NCBI GenBank assembly: GCA_020622105.1 | Contig: JAHRYP010000007.1 | Coordinates: 49,825 to 113,824 of the forward strand | Reading direction: 5' to 3' | Source of the DNA: Methylotenera sp. | Lineage (GTDB): Bacteria; Pseudomonadota; Gammaproteobacteria; Burkholderiales; Methylophilaceae | Length of the DNA: 64,000 nucleotides | Shown: positions 1 through 8,151 of the stretch, in pieces | How positions within the stretch are numbered: position 1 is the stretch's first letter | Layout of the letters: every line of letters begins with the position of its first letter | Position numbers and translations under genes: made by a program | Notes under the pieces: model-generated | The model's input: only the letters and a program-made list of their open reading frames with translations | What the model was told of the DNA's origin: nothing | The model's database searches: none

Positions 1-233
1 CGCGTAAGCGTGTAGGCGACAAAGTGGCGCTGCAAGGCAATCTTGACCCTGCAATTCTGTTATCCACCCCGGAAGCGATTGAGAAACAGGTTGCCAATGT
101 GCTAGCCAGTTATGGTCATGGCAATGGCCATGTGTTTAATCTGGGTCACGGCATTACGCAGTGGACACCACCGGAAAATGCGGCAGCGATGCTTGCTGCG
201 GTGCGAGAACATAGCCGTCAGTATCATCAGTAA
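1..233 (+). CDS. hemE: Uroporphyrinogen decarboxylase, C-terminal part (5' end outside window)
   Basis: This is the last ~76 codons of hemE, read in the frame that begins at base 3. HemE removes four carboxylates from uroporphyrinogen III to give coproporphyrinogen III, a cytosolic haem-synthesis step. The tail contains the family's QGNLDP block and the FNLGHGI motif with its conserved active-site His, and ends at a TAA (231-233) after a typical short helical tail. A rho-independent terminator follows within 20 bases. Only the C-terminus is visible, so upstream context cannot be judged, but the motifs make the assignment very likely. Confidence 0.93.
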   Translation, partial: RKRVGDKVALQGNLDPAILLSTPEAIEKQVANVLASYGHGNGHVFNLGHGITQWTPPENAAAMLAAVREHSRQYHQ

Positions 234-250
234 TCCAAATCACTAGTAAT

Positions 251-280
251 AAAAAAGCCCATCATTGATGGGCTTTTTTA
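251..280. terminator. Bidirectional terminator between hemE and the cytochrome b561 gene
   Basis: The stem AAAAAGCCCATCA / TGATGGGCTTTTT has almost no loop and is flanked by A and T runs. It can serve both the rightward hemE transcript and the leftward cytochrome b561 transcript. Confidence 0.85.
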
Positions 281-299
281 TTACATGCAACTTAGCAAG

Positions 300-899
300 T
301 TATTTTAAAGACATACGTTTCATCGTATCGTCTTTATCAATGAATTTGTGTTTTAACGCGCCTGCAATGTGCAGAATAACGATAATCACCAATATGGCGC
401 CAATCGATTCATGCACTTCTTTGAAAAAATCGCGATACGCTTCGTTATCAAGGCCACCGATGAAGTCTATACCAAACCATTTAATGCCATATTTACTGTT
501 CACCGCCATGATCAGCCCACTTAACGGCATTGCTACCATAAGTAAATAAAGCAAGTGGTGTGTACCGGTAGCAAGTTTTTTCTCCCAGGTTTTGTATGAA
601 GCTAATAATGCTGGAGCGCGATGCGTGATGCGCCATAGAACACGGATAATGATCAGTGCCAGCAGTGTTACGCCAATAGATTTATGCAAGTTAAAGTAGA
701 AGGTTCTTGGGCTGGCCTCTTCTGTAAGCTGCCAGGTGTAAATACCTAAATCAAACAGGTCAAACCCCATTTGCTTAGGCGCATCTTTAGGTAACTCACT
801 CATATACCAGCCAAGTGCAAACATGGTAAAAATGCCTAGGGCGATCAGCCAGTGTAAAACAATTGCTGTTTTGGTATAGCGTGTAGAGGTTTGATTCAT
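300..899 (-). CDS. Cytochrome b561 family membrane protein
   Basis: A 199-residue integral membrane di-haem cytochrome of the bacterial b561 (CybB-like) family. Members move electrons between quinone and small redox partners; the E. coli homolog is a superoxide:quinone oxidoreductase. Four hydrophobic helices carry the expected histidines: the LHW motif near residue 16, LHKSIG at the second helix, HHLLY at the third, and HESIG plus a distal His in the fourth. I start at the ATG at 899 because an AGGA Shine-Dalgarno lies just upstream; an in-frame ATG at 962 would add 21 non-conserved residues. It is transcribed divergently from the MBL lipoprotein. The physiological partner is unknown. Confidence 0.88.
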   Translation of the reverse strand: MNQTSTRYTKTAIVLHWLIALGIFTMFALGWYMSELPKDAPKQMGFDLFDLGIYTWQLTEEASPRTFYFNLHKSIGVTLLALIIIRVLWRITHRAPALLASYKTWEKKLATGTHHLLYLLMVAMPLSGLIMAVNSKYGIKWFGIDFIGGLDNEAYRDFFKEVHESIGAILVIIVILHIAGALKHKFIDKDDTMKRMSLK

Positions 900-1008
900 A
901 GTAATATCCTGATGAGATTTAATCTTGTAGTATGTGACAGGTGTGCCGGAGAAAAATTGCACAAACTGGTCTCATTTTAATCTGTAACATAAATTCAAGG
1001 AATGTTTC

Positions 1009-1953
1009 ATGCGTATTTTAATGATAACCATGAGTCTGCTGAGTTTTATCGGCTGCAGCAGTGTTAGTTCAGGCCATATACATTCAAAAACAGGTCATGA
1101 GGATTTCGCTGTAGAAAAAGTGGCAGACGGTATTTATGTGCATCATGGCAAGCATCTGGATATTGATACTGGCTACCAAGGCGATATTTGTAATATCAGT
1201 TTTATAGTCGGCAATAGAGGCGTTGCCGTGATTGATACAGGCGGTAGTCTTAAAGTGGGTGCACAGCTGCGCGAGGCGATTCGAAAGGTGACACCGTTGC
1301 CGGTGTTGTATGTAGTGAATACTCATGTGCATCCGGATCATGTCTATGGCAATGCAGCGTTTCTGGCTGATAAGCCGATTTTCGTTGGACATGACAAATT
1401 AGCCAATAGCATGGAGCTGCGTCGCGATCAGTACGCCAAGCTCAATGAAAAGTTGTTGCATGAGGATGCTAAAGGTAGTGAACTGATTAAACCAACGCTG
1501 ACGGTAAAAGACACGCTTACGCTGGATCTGGGGGATAGGCCGCTCGAGCTGACTGCGCACCCTGTCGCACATACTAATACCGATGTATCGCTGATTGATG
1601 TTAAGAGCAGCACCTTATTTGCAGGTGATTTGCTGTTTATTGAGCGTACCCCGGTGGTGGAGGCCGATATCAAGGGATTGATAGCGGAAATCGAAAAACT
1701 AAAAGCCAGTCCTGCCAAGCAAGTGGTGCCTGGGCATGGCCCAGTGACCAAAGACTGGCTTGCCGCGTTAACTAATGCTCAGCGTTATTTGAATCTGCTA
1801 CTGACGGATGTACGCGCCAGTATCAAGAAAAACGAAGGTATGGAAAAGGCGATGGCAACAGCAGCGGCTGGTGAAAAGGACAAGTGGCAATTATTTGAAA
1901 TAGCTAACAGGCGTAATGTGAATACGATCTACCCCGGGTTGGAATGGGAGTGA
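1009..1953 (+). CDS. MBL-fold metallohydrolase lipoprotein, quinoprotein-relay type
   Basis: A 314-residue metallo-beta-lactamase-fold protein. The N-terminus is a lipoprotein signal with lipobox FIGC (Cys16), so it should be an envelope lipoprotein. Zinc-binding motifs are complete: HVHPDH (residues 106-111), a later His in the AHPVAHT segment, the FAGD aspartate and PGHGP. The overall pattern matches the SoxH-like / quinoprotein relay system zinc metallohydrolase group found near PQQ-dependent dehydrogenases in methylotrophs (family knowledge). No dehydrogenase gene is adjacent here, so the substrate is open. An AAGGA Shine-Dalgarno precedes the start. It ends at a strong bidirectional terminator shared with the convergent DoxX gene. 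Confidence 0.8.
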   Translation: MRILMITMSLLSFIGCSSVSSGHIHSKTGHEDFAVEKVADGIYVHHGKHLDIDTGYQGDICNISFIVGNRGVAVIDTGGSLKVGAQLREAIRKVTPLPVLYVVNTHVHPDHVYGNAAFLADKPIFVGHDKLANSMELRRDQYAKLNEKLLHEDAKGSELIKPTLTVKDTLTLDLGDRPLELTAHPVAHTNTDVSLIDVKSSTLFAGDLLFIERTPVVEADIKGLIAEIEKLKASPAKQVVPGHGPVTKDWLAALTNAQRYLNLLLTDVRASIKKNEGMEKAMATAAAGEKDKWQLFEIANRRNVNTIYPGLEWE

Positions 1954-1955
1954 TT

Positions 1956-1994
1956 AAAAAGCGGTGCCAGATCATTAATCTGGCACCGCTTTTT
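1956..1994. terminator. Bidirectional terminator between MBL lipoprotein and DoxX genes
   Basis: A 16-bp perfect stem (AAAAAGCGGTGCCAGA with its complement) around a 7-base loop lies between two convergent genes, with A and T runs on either side. Confidence 0.92.
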
Positions 1995-2021
1995 AATGTG
2001 TTGGAGATTTATTTTTTCAAA

Positions 2022-2390
2022 TTACTTTTTTAAATTATCCAGGCTGCATGCCGTGTTTGGATTTGCATGTAATAACAACAAGCCGCCGGCGATAGCCATA
2101 TATTGTAATAATGGAAGCTTGAGTAAGAAGATCAGGGCAACCACATAAATTGCCATCACTAAAGCAACAGCTTTAGTTTTATAACCTAGAAGCAAGCCCA
2201 AGCCACCTATCAGGTTAATTAAAATAATCAATGGTGCGAAGATTCCTGGTAAACCAAGACTACCTAAACCAGCTTGATATTCCTGATAACCGGAAGGATT
2301 GTTCATAAAGCTGATGACGAGTGCAACGACCTGGACCAGAAAAATCTGCGCAAGCAGAATACGTGCAATGGTTGTTAAATATTTTTGCAT
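2022..2390 (-). CDS. DoxX family membrane protein
   Basis: A 122-residue protein with four predicted membrane helices and the DoxX signature region: N-terminal ARILLAQIF, a central GLPGIFAPLIILINLIGGLGLLLG stretch, and the C-terminal helices. DoxX proteins are small inner-membrane proteins linked to redox stress or thiosulfate:quinone chemistry in some organisms, but most have no proven role. It is a single gene convergent with the MBL lipoprotein and divergent from the GNAT gene. The family call is secure; the function is not. Confidence 0.82.
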   Translation of the reverse strand: MQKYLTTIARILLAQIFLVQVVALVISFMNNPSGYQEYQAGLGSLGLPGIFAPLIILINLIGGLGLLLGYKTKAVALVMAIYVVALIFLLKLPLLQYMAIAGGLLLLHANPNTACSLDNLKK

Positions 2391-2491
2391 ATTAAACCTT
2401 AAGTTTCGTTAAATTAACTGAAAAGACAAACACGCATAATGCCTGTTACTGTCATAGCCTGCAAGAGGCAATCTAATAGGGCGGTCAAGGT

Positions 2492-2917
2492 TTGAAAGAT
2501 AATTTTGTGATTAAGCAAGTAACGTGGCAAACGCATGCAGCACCCTTAAAAAAAGTGCGTGAAGAGGTATTTATTAAAGAGCAGCATGTATCTATTGCGC
2601 TGGAATGGGATGGCATGGATGAGCCCGCACAGCATCTTCTGGCAGTGAGTGTTGCAGGTGAGCCTATAGGCTGTGCAAGGCTGACAGGTGATGGAAATAT
2701 AGGGCGCATGGCTGTTCTAAAGCCGTGGCGTGGGTTTGGAGTTGGCAGCGCCTTGCTTACTAGGGCTGTTTCCTTGTATCAACAGCAAGGTGCAGACCGT
2801 ATCATGCTGTCAGCACAGATGCATGCAATACCCTTTTATGAAAAGTTTGGCTTTAAGGGCTGCAGTGAGCCTTATTTAGATGCGGGCATTCTGCATATCG
2901 ATATGCGACTAAAGTAA
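2492..2917 (+). CDS. GNAT family N-acetyltransferase (ElaA-like)
   Basis: A 141-residue GNAT-fold acetyltransferase. The acetyl-CoA pyrophosphate loop is visible as VLKPWRGFGVGSALL (R-x-x-G-x-G type, near residues 75-90), followed by the usual AIPFYEKFGFKG motif and a terminal beta strand. The N-terminal region (VREEVFIKEQHV) resembles the ElaA/YjcF subgroup, whose substrates are mostly unknown. No ATG is available: the frame opens at TTG 2492, with a GTG at 2507 as alternative. The AAGG at 2487 is too close to the TTG and rather far from the GTG, so the start is uncertain. It stands alone. Confidence 0.78.
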   Translation: MKDNFVIKQVTWQTHAAPLKKVREEVFIKEQHVSIALEWDGMDEPAQHLLAVSVAGEPIGCARLTGDGNIGRMAVLKPWRGFGVGSALLTRAVSLYQQQGADRIMLSAQMHAIPFYEKFGFKGCSEPYLDAGILHIDMRLK

Positions 2918-3095
2918 ATGTCAGAGAATTGCTAACATCACGGCTGAAATAACGACATCTGTAGGCTGTTAGCTTTCTAACTGAGAGGCAAACGTTTTTG
3001 TGCGTAATAAGTCAGAAAACGTAGAGTCTGTGCAATAGAGTTAAATAAGCATATTAATATTTTTTATGGTGAATCTATAAAATACGCATACAGTC

Positions 3096-3115
3096 AATCA
3101 CCCTTATGGGTGATT
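3096..3115. other. Perfect hairpin in the 5' region of the coiled-coil/AsmA gene
   Basis: AATCACCC-TTAT-GGGTGATT forms an 8-bp stem with a 4-base loop in the 265-bp spacer 2918-3182. It has no U-run, so it may be an end of the GNAT transcript or a 5'-leader structure. I see nothing else definite in this spacer. Confidence 0.45.
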
Positions 3116-3182
3116 ATTGATGTAAAATTTCCGACGAACCATAAGACAAGACTGGCTCTGTAATCCAGAGGGATAATGGATA

Positions 3183-6050
3183 ATGGATTTAAAAACTATT
3201 TACAGTAAAACACCAAAGGCATCTCGTGCCCCATTACCTTGGGTAGGAGGCCTATCAGCACAATTTAAGCAAATATTGTCACACGTAGATGGTAAGCAGA
3301 GTGTTGAGGATATTCTGCCTAAGGCCGGAAAACTGAGTATTCATGAGTTACACAAGGTACTACTCAAGCTCGAAGAAGATGGTTATATCAAGCGTGTATC
3401 AAGTCATCAGGCAGAACCAGAGTGGTTAAATGAGATCAGCAGTTATGGTATTAATGCGAATAATAATTACAGTATTGCAGTAGAGGAAATTGATCCAGCT
3501 GAACTGGATTTTGACAGCTCAGATTTTAGTGCTGACACCGCTGCTGAAATAAAAGAAACGGCTGAACAGAACCCAGAGGCCGAAGCTGCTGTGGATGCGG
3601 ATGTAGCGCGCAGGGCTCAAGAAGTAAAGGCAATAAAAGCCAAGCGCGAAGCCGAGCGCAAGGCACAAGCAGAAGCTGCAGAAAAAGCCAGACTTGAGGC
3701 CGCAGAGCAAGCAAAACGCATAGCAGAAGCCGGAGCAAAGGCACGGCAGGAAGTCGAGCGTATAGAGCGTGAAAAGGTAGAGTTGCTTGCTAAAGCGAAA
3801 GCCGAGGCGGAGGAACAAGCGCGCATAGATGCTGAACGTAAGGCGCAAGCTGAAGCTACAGAAAAGGCAAGATTGGAAGCAGAACGTATCGCGCACGCGA
3901 AAGCTGAAGAGCAAGCAAGAATAGAGCTCGAACGCAAAGCTCAGGATGAGTTGGCAGCAAAAGCCAAGCAGGAAGCTGAAGAAAAGGCACGGCAAGAAGC
4001 AGAGCGCATAGAGCGCGAAAAAGCAGAAGCGCTCGCTAAAGCGAAAGCCGAAGAAGAAGCACGGTTACAGGCGGAAGCCGAGCGTAAAGCTCAGGTCGAA
4101 GCTGCCGAGAAGGCCAGACTTGAGGCTGAACGTATTGCCCGTGAGGAAGCTGAAGAAAAAGCTCGCTTAGAAGCAGAACGCATAGCGCGTGAAAAGGCAG
4201 AAGCGCTCGCTAAAGCGAAAGCTGAAGAAGAAGCACGTTTGCAGGCGGAGGCAGAGCGTCAGGCTAAAGCAGAGGCTGAGGAGCAAGTGCGTCTGGAGAC
4301 TGAACGTAAAGCGCAAGAGGCAGCAGCAGAACAAGCCAGACTGGAACAGGAGCGTATCGCGCGCGAGGCGGCTGAAGAAGAGGCCAGAATTGAGCGTGAA
4401 CGTGTAGCTCAGGAAGAGTTGGCAGCAAAAGCCAAACTGGAAGCGGAGGAACAGGCACGTTTAGAAGCAGAACGTATTGAGCGTGAAAAGGCAGAAGCGA
4501 TTGCCAAGGCTGAAGCCGAACATGAGGCTCGTCTGCAGGCAGAGGCGGAACTTCAGGCTAAAGCAGAGGCTGAAGAAAAAGCACGTGTAGAAGCAGAGCG
4601 TATCGCACAAGTCGAAGCGGCAGAGCAAAAGCTGCGTGAAGCGGAACGTCTGGCACGCGAGGAAGAAAGAGTGCGACGTGAAGCCGAGGAAAAAGCACGT
4701 TTAGAAGCTGAAAAAACAGTGCGCGAAGAGGCGAAGCGCCTCGCCAAGGAAGAAAAAGCAGCCAAGGCTAGGCTTAAGGCTGAAGAAAAAGCGCGTGCCA
4801 GAGCGTTACGCGGACCAAACATGCTCAATAAATTGAGCTTCAACAAGTTGCTCAAGCCAATATTGATTGCTATCCCGGTATTACTTATTCTTGTAGTTGG
4901 ATTAATCCATGTAATGAATCTGGCCATGCTGATTGAGCCAATCGAGAAGTTGGCAACAGACAGTCTGGGAGAATCAGTCAAAGTGCAGGAAGTGCATGCG
5001 ACATTGTTTCCGCAGCCACACTTGATACTTACAAATGTGGCCGTCGGCAGCAATGGTGATGTCAAGATTGGCAGTGTGAATATGGTGTCTAGTGTTTCAA
5101 TGCTGTTCAATGATGTAAAAGCCATTAAATCACTTGATATCAATGATGTCACACTTACGCCAGCCGACTTTGGTCGACAGGCGCAGTGGATCAATAACGC
5201 TGCAAAATCCGGTAAACTCAAGATCGAGAATATTACTTTAAAGAAAATTTCGTTCAAGGTTTCTGATTTAGAGCCTGAGGCTTTTAGCGGTAAAGTTGCG
5301 CTTACAGCATCCGGTGAGCTTGATAATGTCGAACTGGTCAATGCTGGCGGCAACCTCACGTTGCTGCTTACTCCGCAGAACGGTAGCGCTGCAGTTACGC
5401 TGACTGCCAGTGATTGGCAGCCTCCATTATTTAAAACATTGGCATTTGACGAAGTGACTGCCACAGGCGTTATTAGCCAGAACCAGCTCAACTTCAGCCA
5501 GATTGAGGCCAAGGCATTTGGCGGTATTATTAAAGCGCAAGGTGAACTGCGCTGGGGCGGACGTTTGAGTGCATCAGGCAATTTTGAGCTGATAAAAATG
5601 ACATTACCGCGCGCACTTTCAGCCTATGACAGCAGTGCCTCTATAGATGGCACCCTTAACGCCAATGGCGTATTTACAAGTAATGCTAATCAGGTTTCAG
5701 AGCTGGCGCAAGCTACAGAAGTCGATGCAAATTTCGAAGTGCTTGCGGGCAAAATCAATGGTATTGCGCTGTCACATACGCTGGTGGCCGGGCCTGCCAG
5801 CAAACCGTCGCCGGATGCTGACTTTACACGATTTGATACGCTAACTGGCAACCTGCAATTCAAGGATAGCCAATTTAAGTATAAACAATTTGCACTCAAA
5901 ACCGAGCAGTTTCGTGCACGAGGTAATTTTAATATTGAATCTGATAAGACCGTATCTGGAAAAGTCAGTGCCGAGCTAACTTCAACATCGCAGCGCCGAC
6001 AGGGTAGTTTCACTATCAGTGGCCAACTAGCGGACGTTAAATTTAAATAA
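3183..6050 (+). CDS. Long coiled-coil protein with C-terminal AsmA-like periplasmic domain
   Basis: A 955-residue protein of unusual build. Residues ~1-80 look like a small winged-helix-like domain (DGKQSVEDILPK...ELHKVLLKLEEDGYIKRV). Residues ~135-545 are an almost uninterrupted Ala/Glu/Arg/Lys heptad coiled coil (AEAERKA-type, TolA-like in composition). Residues ~558-582 are one membrane helix, and the remaining ~370 residues are an AsmA-like beta-rich domain ending in a typical AsmA C-terminal repeat. Topology would put the coiled coil in the cytoplasm and the AsmA part in the periplasm. A module starting ERIEREKAEALAKAKAE recurs about four times and is nearly identical at DNA level. The Shine-Dalgarno AGAGGGA at ~3167 supports the start. 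The function is unknown; AsmA relatives act in envelope lipid traffic. Confidence 0.8.
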   Translation: MDLKTIYSKTPKASRAPLPWVGGLSAQFKQILSHVDGKQSVEDILPKAGKLSIHELHKVLLKLEEDGYIKRVSSHQAEPEWLNEISSYGINANNNYSIAVEEIDPAELDFDSSDFSADTAAEIKETAEQNPEAEAAVDADVARRAQEVKAIKAKREAERKAQAEAAEKARLEAAEQAKRIAEAGAKARQEVERIEREKVELLAKAKAEAEEQARIDAERKAQAEATEKARLEAERIAHAKAEEQARIELERKAQDELAAKAKQEAEEKARQEAERIEREKAEALAKAKAEEEARLQAEAERKAQVEAAEKARLEAERIAREEAEEKARLEAERIAREKAEALAKAKAEEEARLQAEAERQAKAEAEEQVRLETERKAQEAAAEQARLEQERIAREAAEEEARIERERVAQEELAAKAKLEAEEQARLEAERIEREKAEAIAKAEAEHEARLQAEAELQAKAEAEEKARVEAERIAQVEAAEQKLREAERLAREEERVRREAEEKARLEAEKTVREEAKRLAKEEKAAKARLKAEEKARARALRGPNMLNKLSFNKLLKPILIAIPVLLILVVGLIHVMNLAMLIEPIEKLATDSLGESVKVQEVHATLFPQPHLILTNVAVGSNGDVKIGSVNMVSSVSMLFNDVKAIKSLDINDVTLTPADFGRQAQWINNAAKSGKLKIENITLKKISFKVSDLEPEAFSGKVALTASGELDNVELVNAGGNLTLLLTPQNGSAAVTLTASDWQPPLFKTLAFDEVTATGVISQNQLNFSQIEAKAFGGIIKAQGELRWGGRLSASGNFELIKMTLPRALSAYDSSASIDGTLNANGVFTSNANQVSELAQATEVDANFEVLAGKINGIALSHTLVAGPASKPSPDADFTRFDTLTGNLQFKDSQFKYKQFALKTEQFRARGNFNIESDKTVSGKVSAELTSTSQRRQGSFTISGQLADVKFK

Positions 6051-6251
6051 TACGGTATGGCAGAAGCCCGTTATTTATATAGCGCTACTATTTGTGTTAG
6101 GCATGAATTTCAGGCAACTACTACTTAGGTGTAAATTGCTTAAAGCGGGGCTATTCTATAAAATCTCGTGTTACAGCATTTAAGCGTAACAGCTTAATTA
6201 TCAGATTCATTTTATTCACAATTCTACATTTCTAATTCTCAAGGATTTCTC

Positions 6252-6803
6252 ATGTCAAAGATCGTTTTCAAAGCGGGTGAAGCTACCGTATACACTGAAG
6301 GTAAAGACGTAACAGCAGCAATGCCTGAAATTTTAATCGGCGCAGTTGATGGACCAGTAGGTCAGGCATTTGCCAACTTGATGGCACAAAGCAAAGGTCA
6401 CACTGCGATGTTTGCGGTGCGTGATATTAATCAGTTAGTGCGTCCAGTTTGTATGACCGTGCCAAAAGTAACTTTAAAAGGCAGCACAGATGTAAGCTTA
6501 TTCGGTGGTGTGGTGCAAGCGGCGACAGCCGATGCGATTCTGGACTGTGTAATCGAAGGCATTATCCCAAAAGAGCAAGCAAATGACTTGTGCATTATCA
6601 GCCTGGTATGGATTGACCCAGGTTGTATCGCACTTGAAAAAGAAGGTACATTGGACAAAGCCGACATGTACAAAAACAACTACGAAGCTACTAAACTGGC
6701 GATCAAACGTGCATTGAATGACGAGCCAACGATCGATGAGTTGATTGCAAACCGTCATAAGATCAAACACTGTATGTGGGAAGATTCTTGGGATCAAAAG
6801 TAA
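6252..6803 (+). CDS. Formaldehyde-activating enzyme (Fae) homolog lacking the catalytic His
   Basis: A 183-residue Fae-superfamily protein. True Fae condenses formaldehyde with tetrahydromethanopterin in methylotrophs. Conserved here are the N-terminal strand and IG turn (EILIGAVDGPVG), the VPKVTLKG strand, the EGIIPKEQANDL helix and the NYEATKLAIKRAL block. The catalytic His of Fae lies in a V-A-H-I-D-L-I-I-G context; the corresponding segment here reads A-A-M-P-E-I-L-I-G, so Met replaces His. There is also a short insertion (WIDPGCIALEKEGTLDKADMYK) and a Cys/Trp-rich tail. It is probably one of the Fae paralogs of unknown function carried by Methylophilaceae. AAGGA lies upstream; a hairpin-rich spacer lies downstream. 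Confidence 0.85.
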   Translation: MSKIVFKAGEATVYTEGKDVTAAMPEILIGAVDGPVGQAFANLMAQSKGHTAMFAVRDINQLVRPVCMTVPKVTLKGSTDVSLFGGVVQAATADAILDCVIEGIIPKEQANDLCIISLVWIDPGCIALEKEGTLDKADMYKNNYEATKLAIKRALNDEPTIDELIANRHKIKHCMWEDSWDQK

Positions 6804-7062
6804 AATCAATTTAATGGGCGCATAGCTTTGTTGCGCGGTACTCGAAATCCTCATGTACTTCATGTACATTCCGGTTTCTGCGTTCCGTGCGCCTTTGGCG
6901 TCAAACCGAGCTGCTTAAGCAGCCGTTTTGACGGACACGCCCCTTTCACGCCAAGCTTCCTGCTTTAGCAGGTTAGCTTTGTGGGGACGCCCTTTACGGG
7001 TGTACGGGTGCTTTGCGTCCGATAAAATTAATTTTTGGCTCTAGAACCAGTTCCAAATATGC
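6804..7062. other. Hairpin-rich intergenic stretch after the Fae homolog
   Basis: No gene is visible. The stretch holds several inverted repeats: an ATGTAC...GTACAT unit at 6853-6869; a two-step hairpin at 6899-6933 (outer CGTCAAA/TTTGACG, inner perfect GCTGCTTAAGCAGC at 6910-6923); CCTGC-TTTA-GCAGG at 6959-6972; and GGACGC/GCGTCC around 6985-7020. It resembles dispersed palindromic repeat units of other beta/gammaproteobacterial genomes; that comparison is from memory. Confidence 0.5.
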
Positions 7063-7099
7063 AATAAAAAAGCGGCTAGAAATTAGCCGCTTTTTTATT
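7063..7099. terminator. Bidirectional terminator
   Basis: AATAAAAAAGCGGCTA-GAAAT-TAGCCGCTTTTTTATT is a near-perfect stem with A and T runs on both sides. It lies between the rightward fae-like transcript and the leftward YqjK-like gene. Confidence 0.92.
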
Positions 7100-7111
7100 G
7101 TTTAAATATTT

Positions 7112-7414
7112 TTAATCTTTACGCACAGATTCACGTATGTTGCGCACCAGTTGAAATACAGACCAGCTGGTTTGTAGCAGCGCTGAGAAGCGCGCTACGT
7201 GAAGCCTGCTGATCAATATCCCAGTTAATGCGCTTACGCCGGTCATGAGTATCGGGTAGCGTTTAAAGTAACGCACTACTTCCAAGCCACGGCCTGCAAT
7301 TACCAGCGGTTTGCGTAATGGCTGCATACTCTGAGCTAATACTATGCGCTGTGACGCTGCTTTATCAATCAACTTTTGCTTGCGTTCAGCAAGTGTTGCT
7401 AATTTTTCATTCAT
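7112..7414 (-). CDS. Small YqjK-like membrane-associated protein
   Basis: A ~100-residue basic protein, last gene of a three-gene operon (DUF883, holin-like, this one). The N-terminal half is a charged helix (MNEKLATLAERKQKLIDKAASQR); the middle has one hydrophobic segment (PILMTGVSALTGILIS). Size, order and pattern fit the E. coli yqjD-yqjE-yqjK locus, whose products are inner-membrane proteins linked to stationary phase and ribosome association (YqjD). I chose the ATG at 7414, which has GGAG six bases upstream, over the TTG at 7420. The sequence itself is only weakly diagnostic. Confidence 0.65.
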   Translation of the reverse strand: MNEKLATLAERKQKLIDKAASQRIVLAQSMQPLRKPLVIAGRGLEVVRYFKRYPILMTGVSALTGILISRLHVARFSALLQTSWSVFQLVRNIRESVRKD

Positions 7415-7431
7415 TACCAACTCCTGCCTGC

Positions 7432-7824
7432 TTAAGGGTTCGTGTCAATTTCCTGATGGTCTTTGATCAGTTCAGCGAGGCTGGCTTCAAACATGCGCGG
7501 CATGGATTTCAATTTACTTACCACTATCGCGCCTAATATGGTGCCAGTGAACAAGAATAGCCCGGTAAGTGAACCCAGTACCAGTAACCGGTGCGTATCC
7601 CAGAACACTACTACTATCAGGATTGTAAGCAGCACTGCACCAAAGCACAGGCTGAACAGCGAAACAAAGGCCAATGCCAGCACTGAAATGAAGCGCTCAC
7701 GCCCTTCTTCTAAGTCAGCACTTATCAACTCAAGGCGTGTATGAACTATCGCAATGAGTGTTACGGTGAGGTTCTTCAGAGAGTTGAGTAAACCCTCTGC
7801 TGGTTGGTTAGGAGTCTCAGCCAT
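7432..7824 (-). CDS. YqjE / phage-holin-superfamily membrane protein
   Basis: A 130-residue protein with two membrane helices (about residues 45-68 and 78-103) between a charged N-terminal helix (LELISADLEEGRERF) and a charged C-tail. This is the layout of the YqjE (holin III superfamily) proteins encoded between DUF883 and YqjK proteins. It lies six bases downstream of the DUF883 gene and is clearly co-transcribed. No biochemical role is established for the family. Confidence 0.75.
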   Translation of the reverse strand: MAETPNQPAEGLLNSLKNLTVTLIAIVHTRLELISADLEEGRERFISVLALAFVSLFSLCFGAVLLTILIVVVFWDTHRLLVLGSLTGLFLFTGTILGAIVVSKLKSMPRMFEASLAELIKDHQEIDTNP

Positions 7825-7830
7825 CGCAGC

Positions 7831-8151
7831 CTAGCGCCTGCCGATAAGTAAGCCGACTACCAATCCAATGCCCGCAGCAATACCTACTGCATGCCAAGGT
7901 TTTTCATGTACATAATCATCAGTTGCCTGTGCTGCGATTTTGCCTTTTTCAACTAAAGCATCCTGTGCTTCGCTTAATTTTACTTTAGCAACGGCCAGTG
8001 ACTCTTCTGCTTTGGCGCGTAAATTGACAACTGCTTCACCACCTTGGTTAGCTGTAGCTCTAATAAGTGCCTCTGCATCAGCAATCACAACTTTGAAGTC
8101 GCTGATCAATTGCTCTTTAGTTACCGTAGTGCTTTGAATGTTATTACTCAT
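7831..8151 (-). CDS. DUF883 family (YqjD/ElaB-like) protein
   Basis: A 106-residue protein with a long soluble amphipathic helix rich in Ala/Glu/Lys and a C-terminal membrane anchor (HAVGIAAGIGLVVGLLIGRR). The closing G-x-x-x-G helix and R-R end, after YVHEKPW, are the DUF883 hallmark. E. coli YqjD and ElaB are tail-anchored inner-membrane proteins that bind ribosomes in stationary phase. It is first gene of the operon and has a purine-rich GGAGAATTTCA Shine-Dalgarno region. The upstream 294-bp spacer (8152-8445) presumably holds its promoter; I see no clear motif there. Confidence 0.85.
   Translation of the reverse strand: MSNNIQSTTVTKEQLISDFKVVIADAEALIRATANQGGEAVVNLRAKAEESLAVAKVKLSEAQDALVEKGKIAAQATDDYVHEKPWHAVGIAAGIGLVVGLLIGRR

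Noticed and set aside
4553..5581. A 342-codon open frame antisense to the coiled-coil/AsmA gene, and other antisense frames at 3519-3995
   Set aside because: These are shadows of a biased Ala/Glu/Arg-rich sequence; products are Ser/Ala/Leu low-complexity with no domains, and the sense frame is clearly coding.
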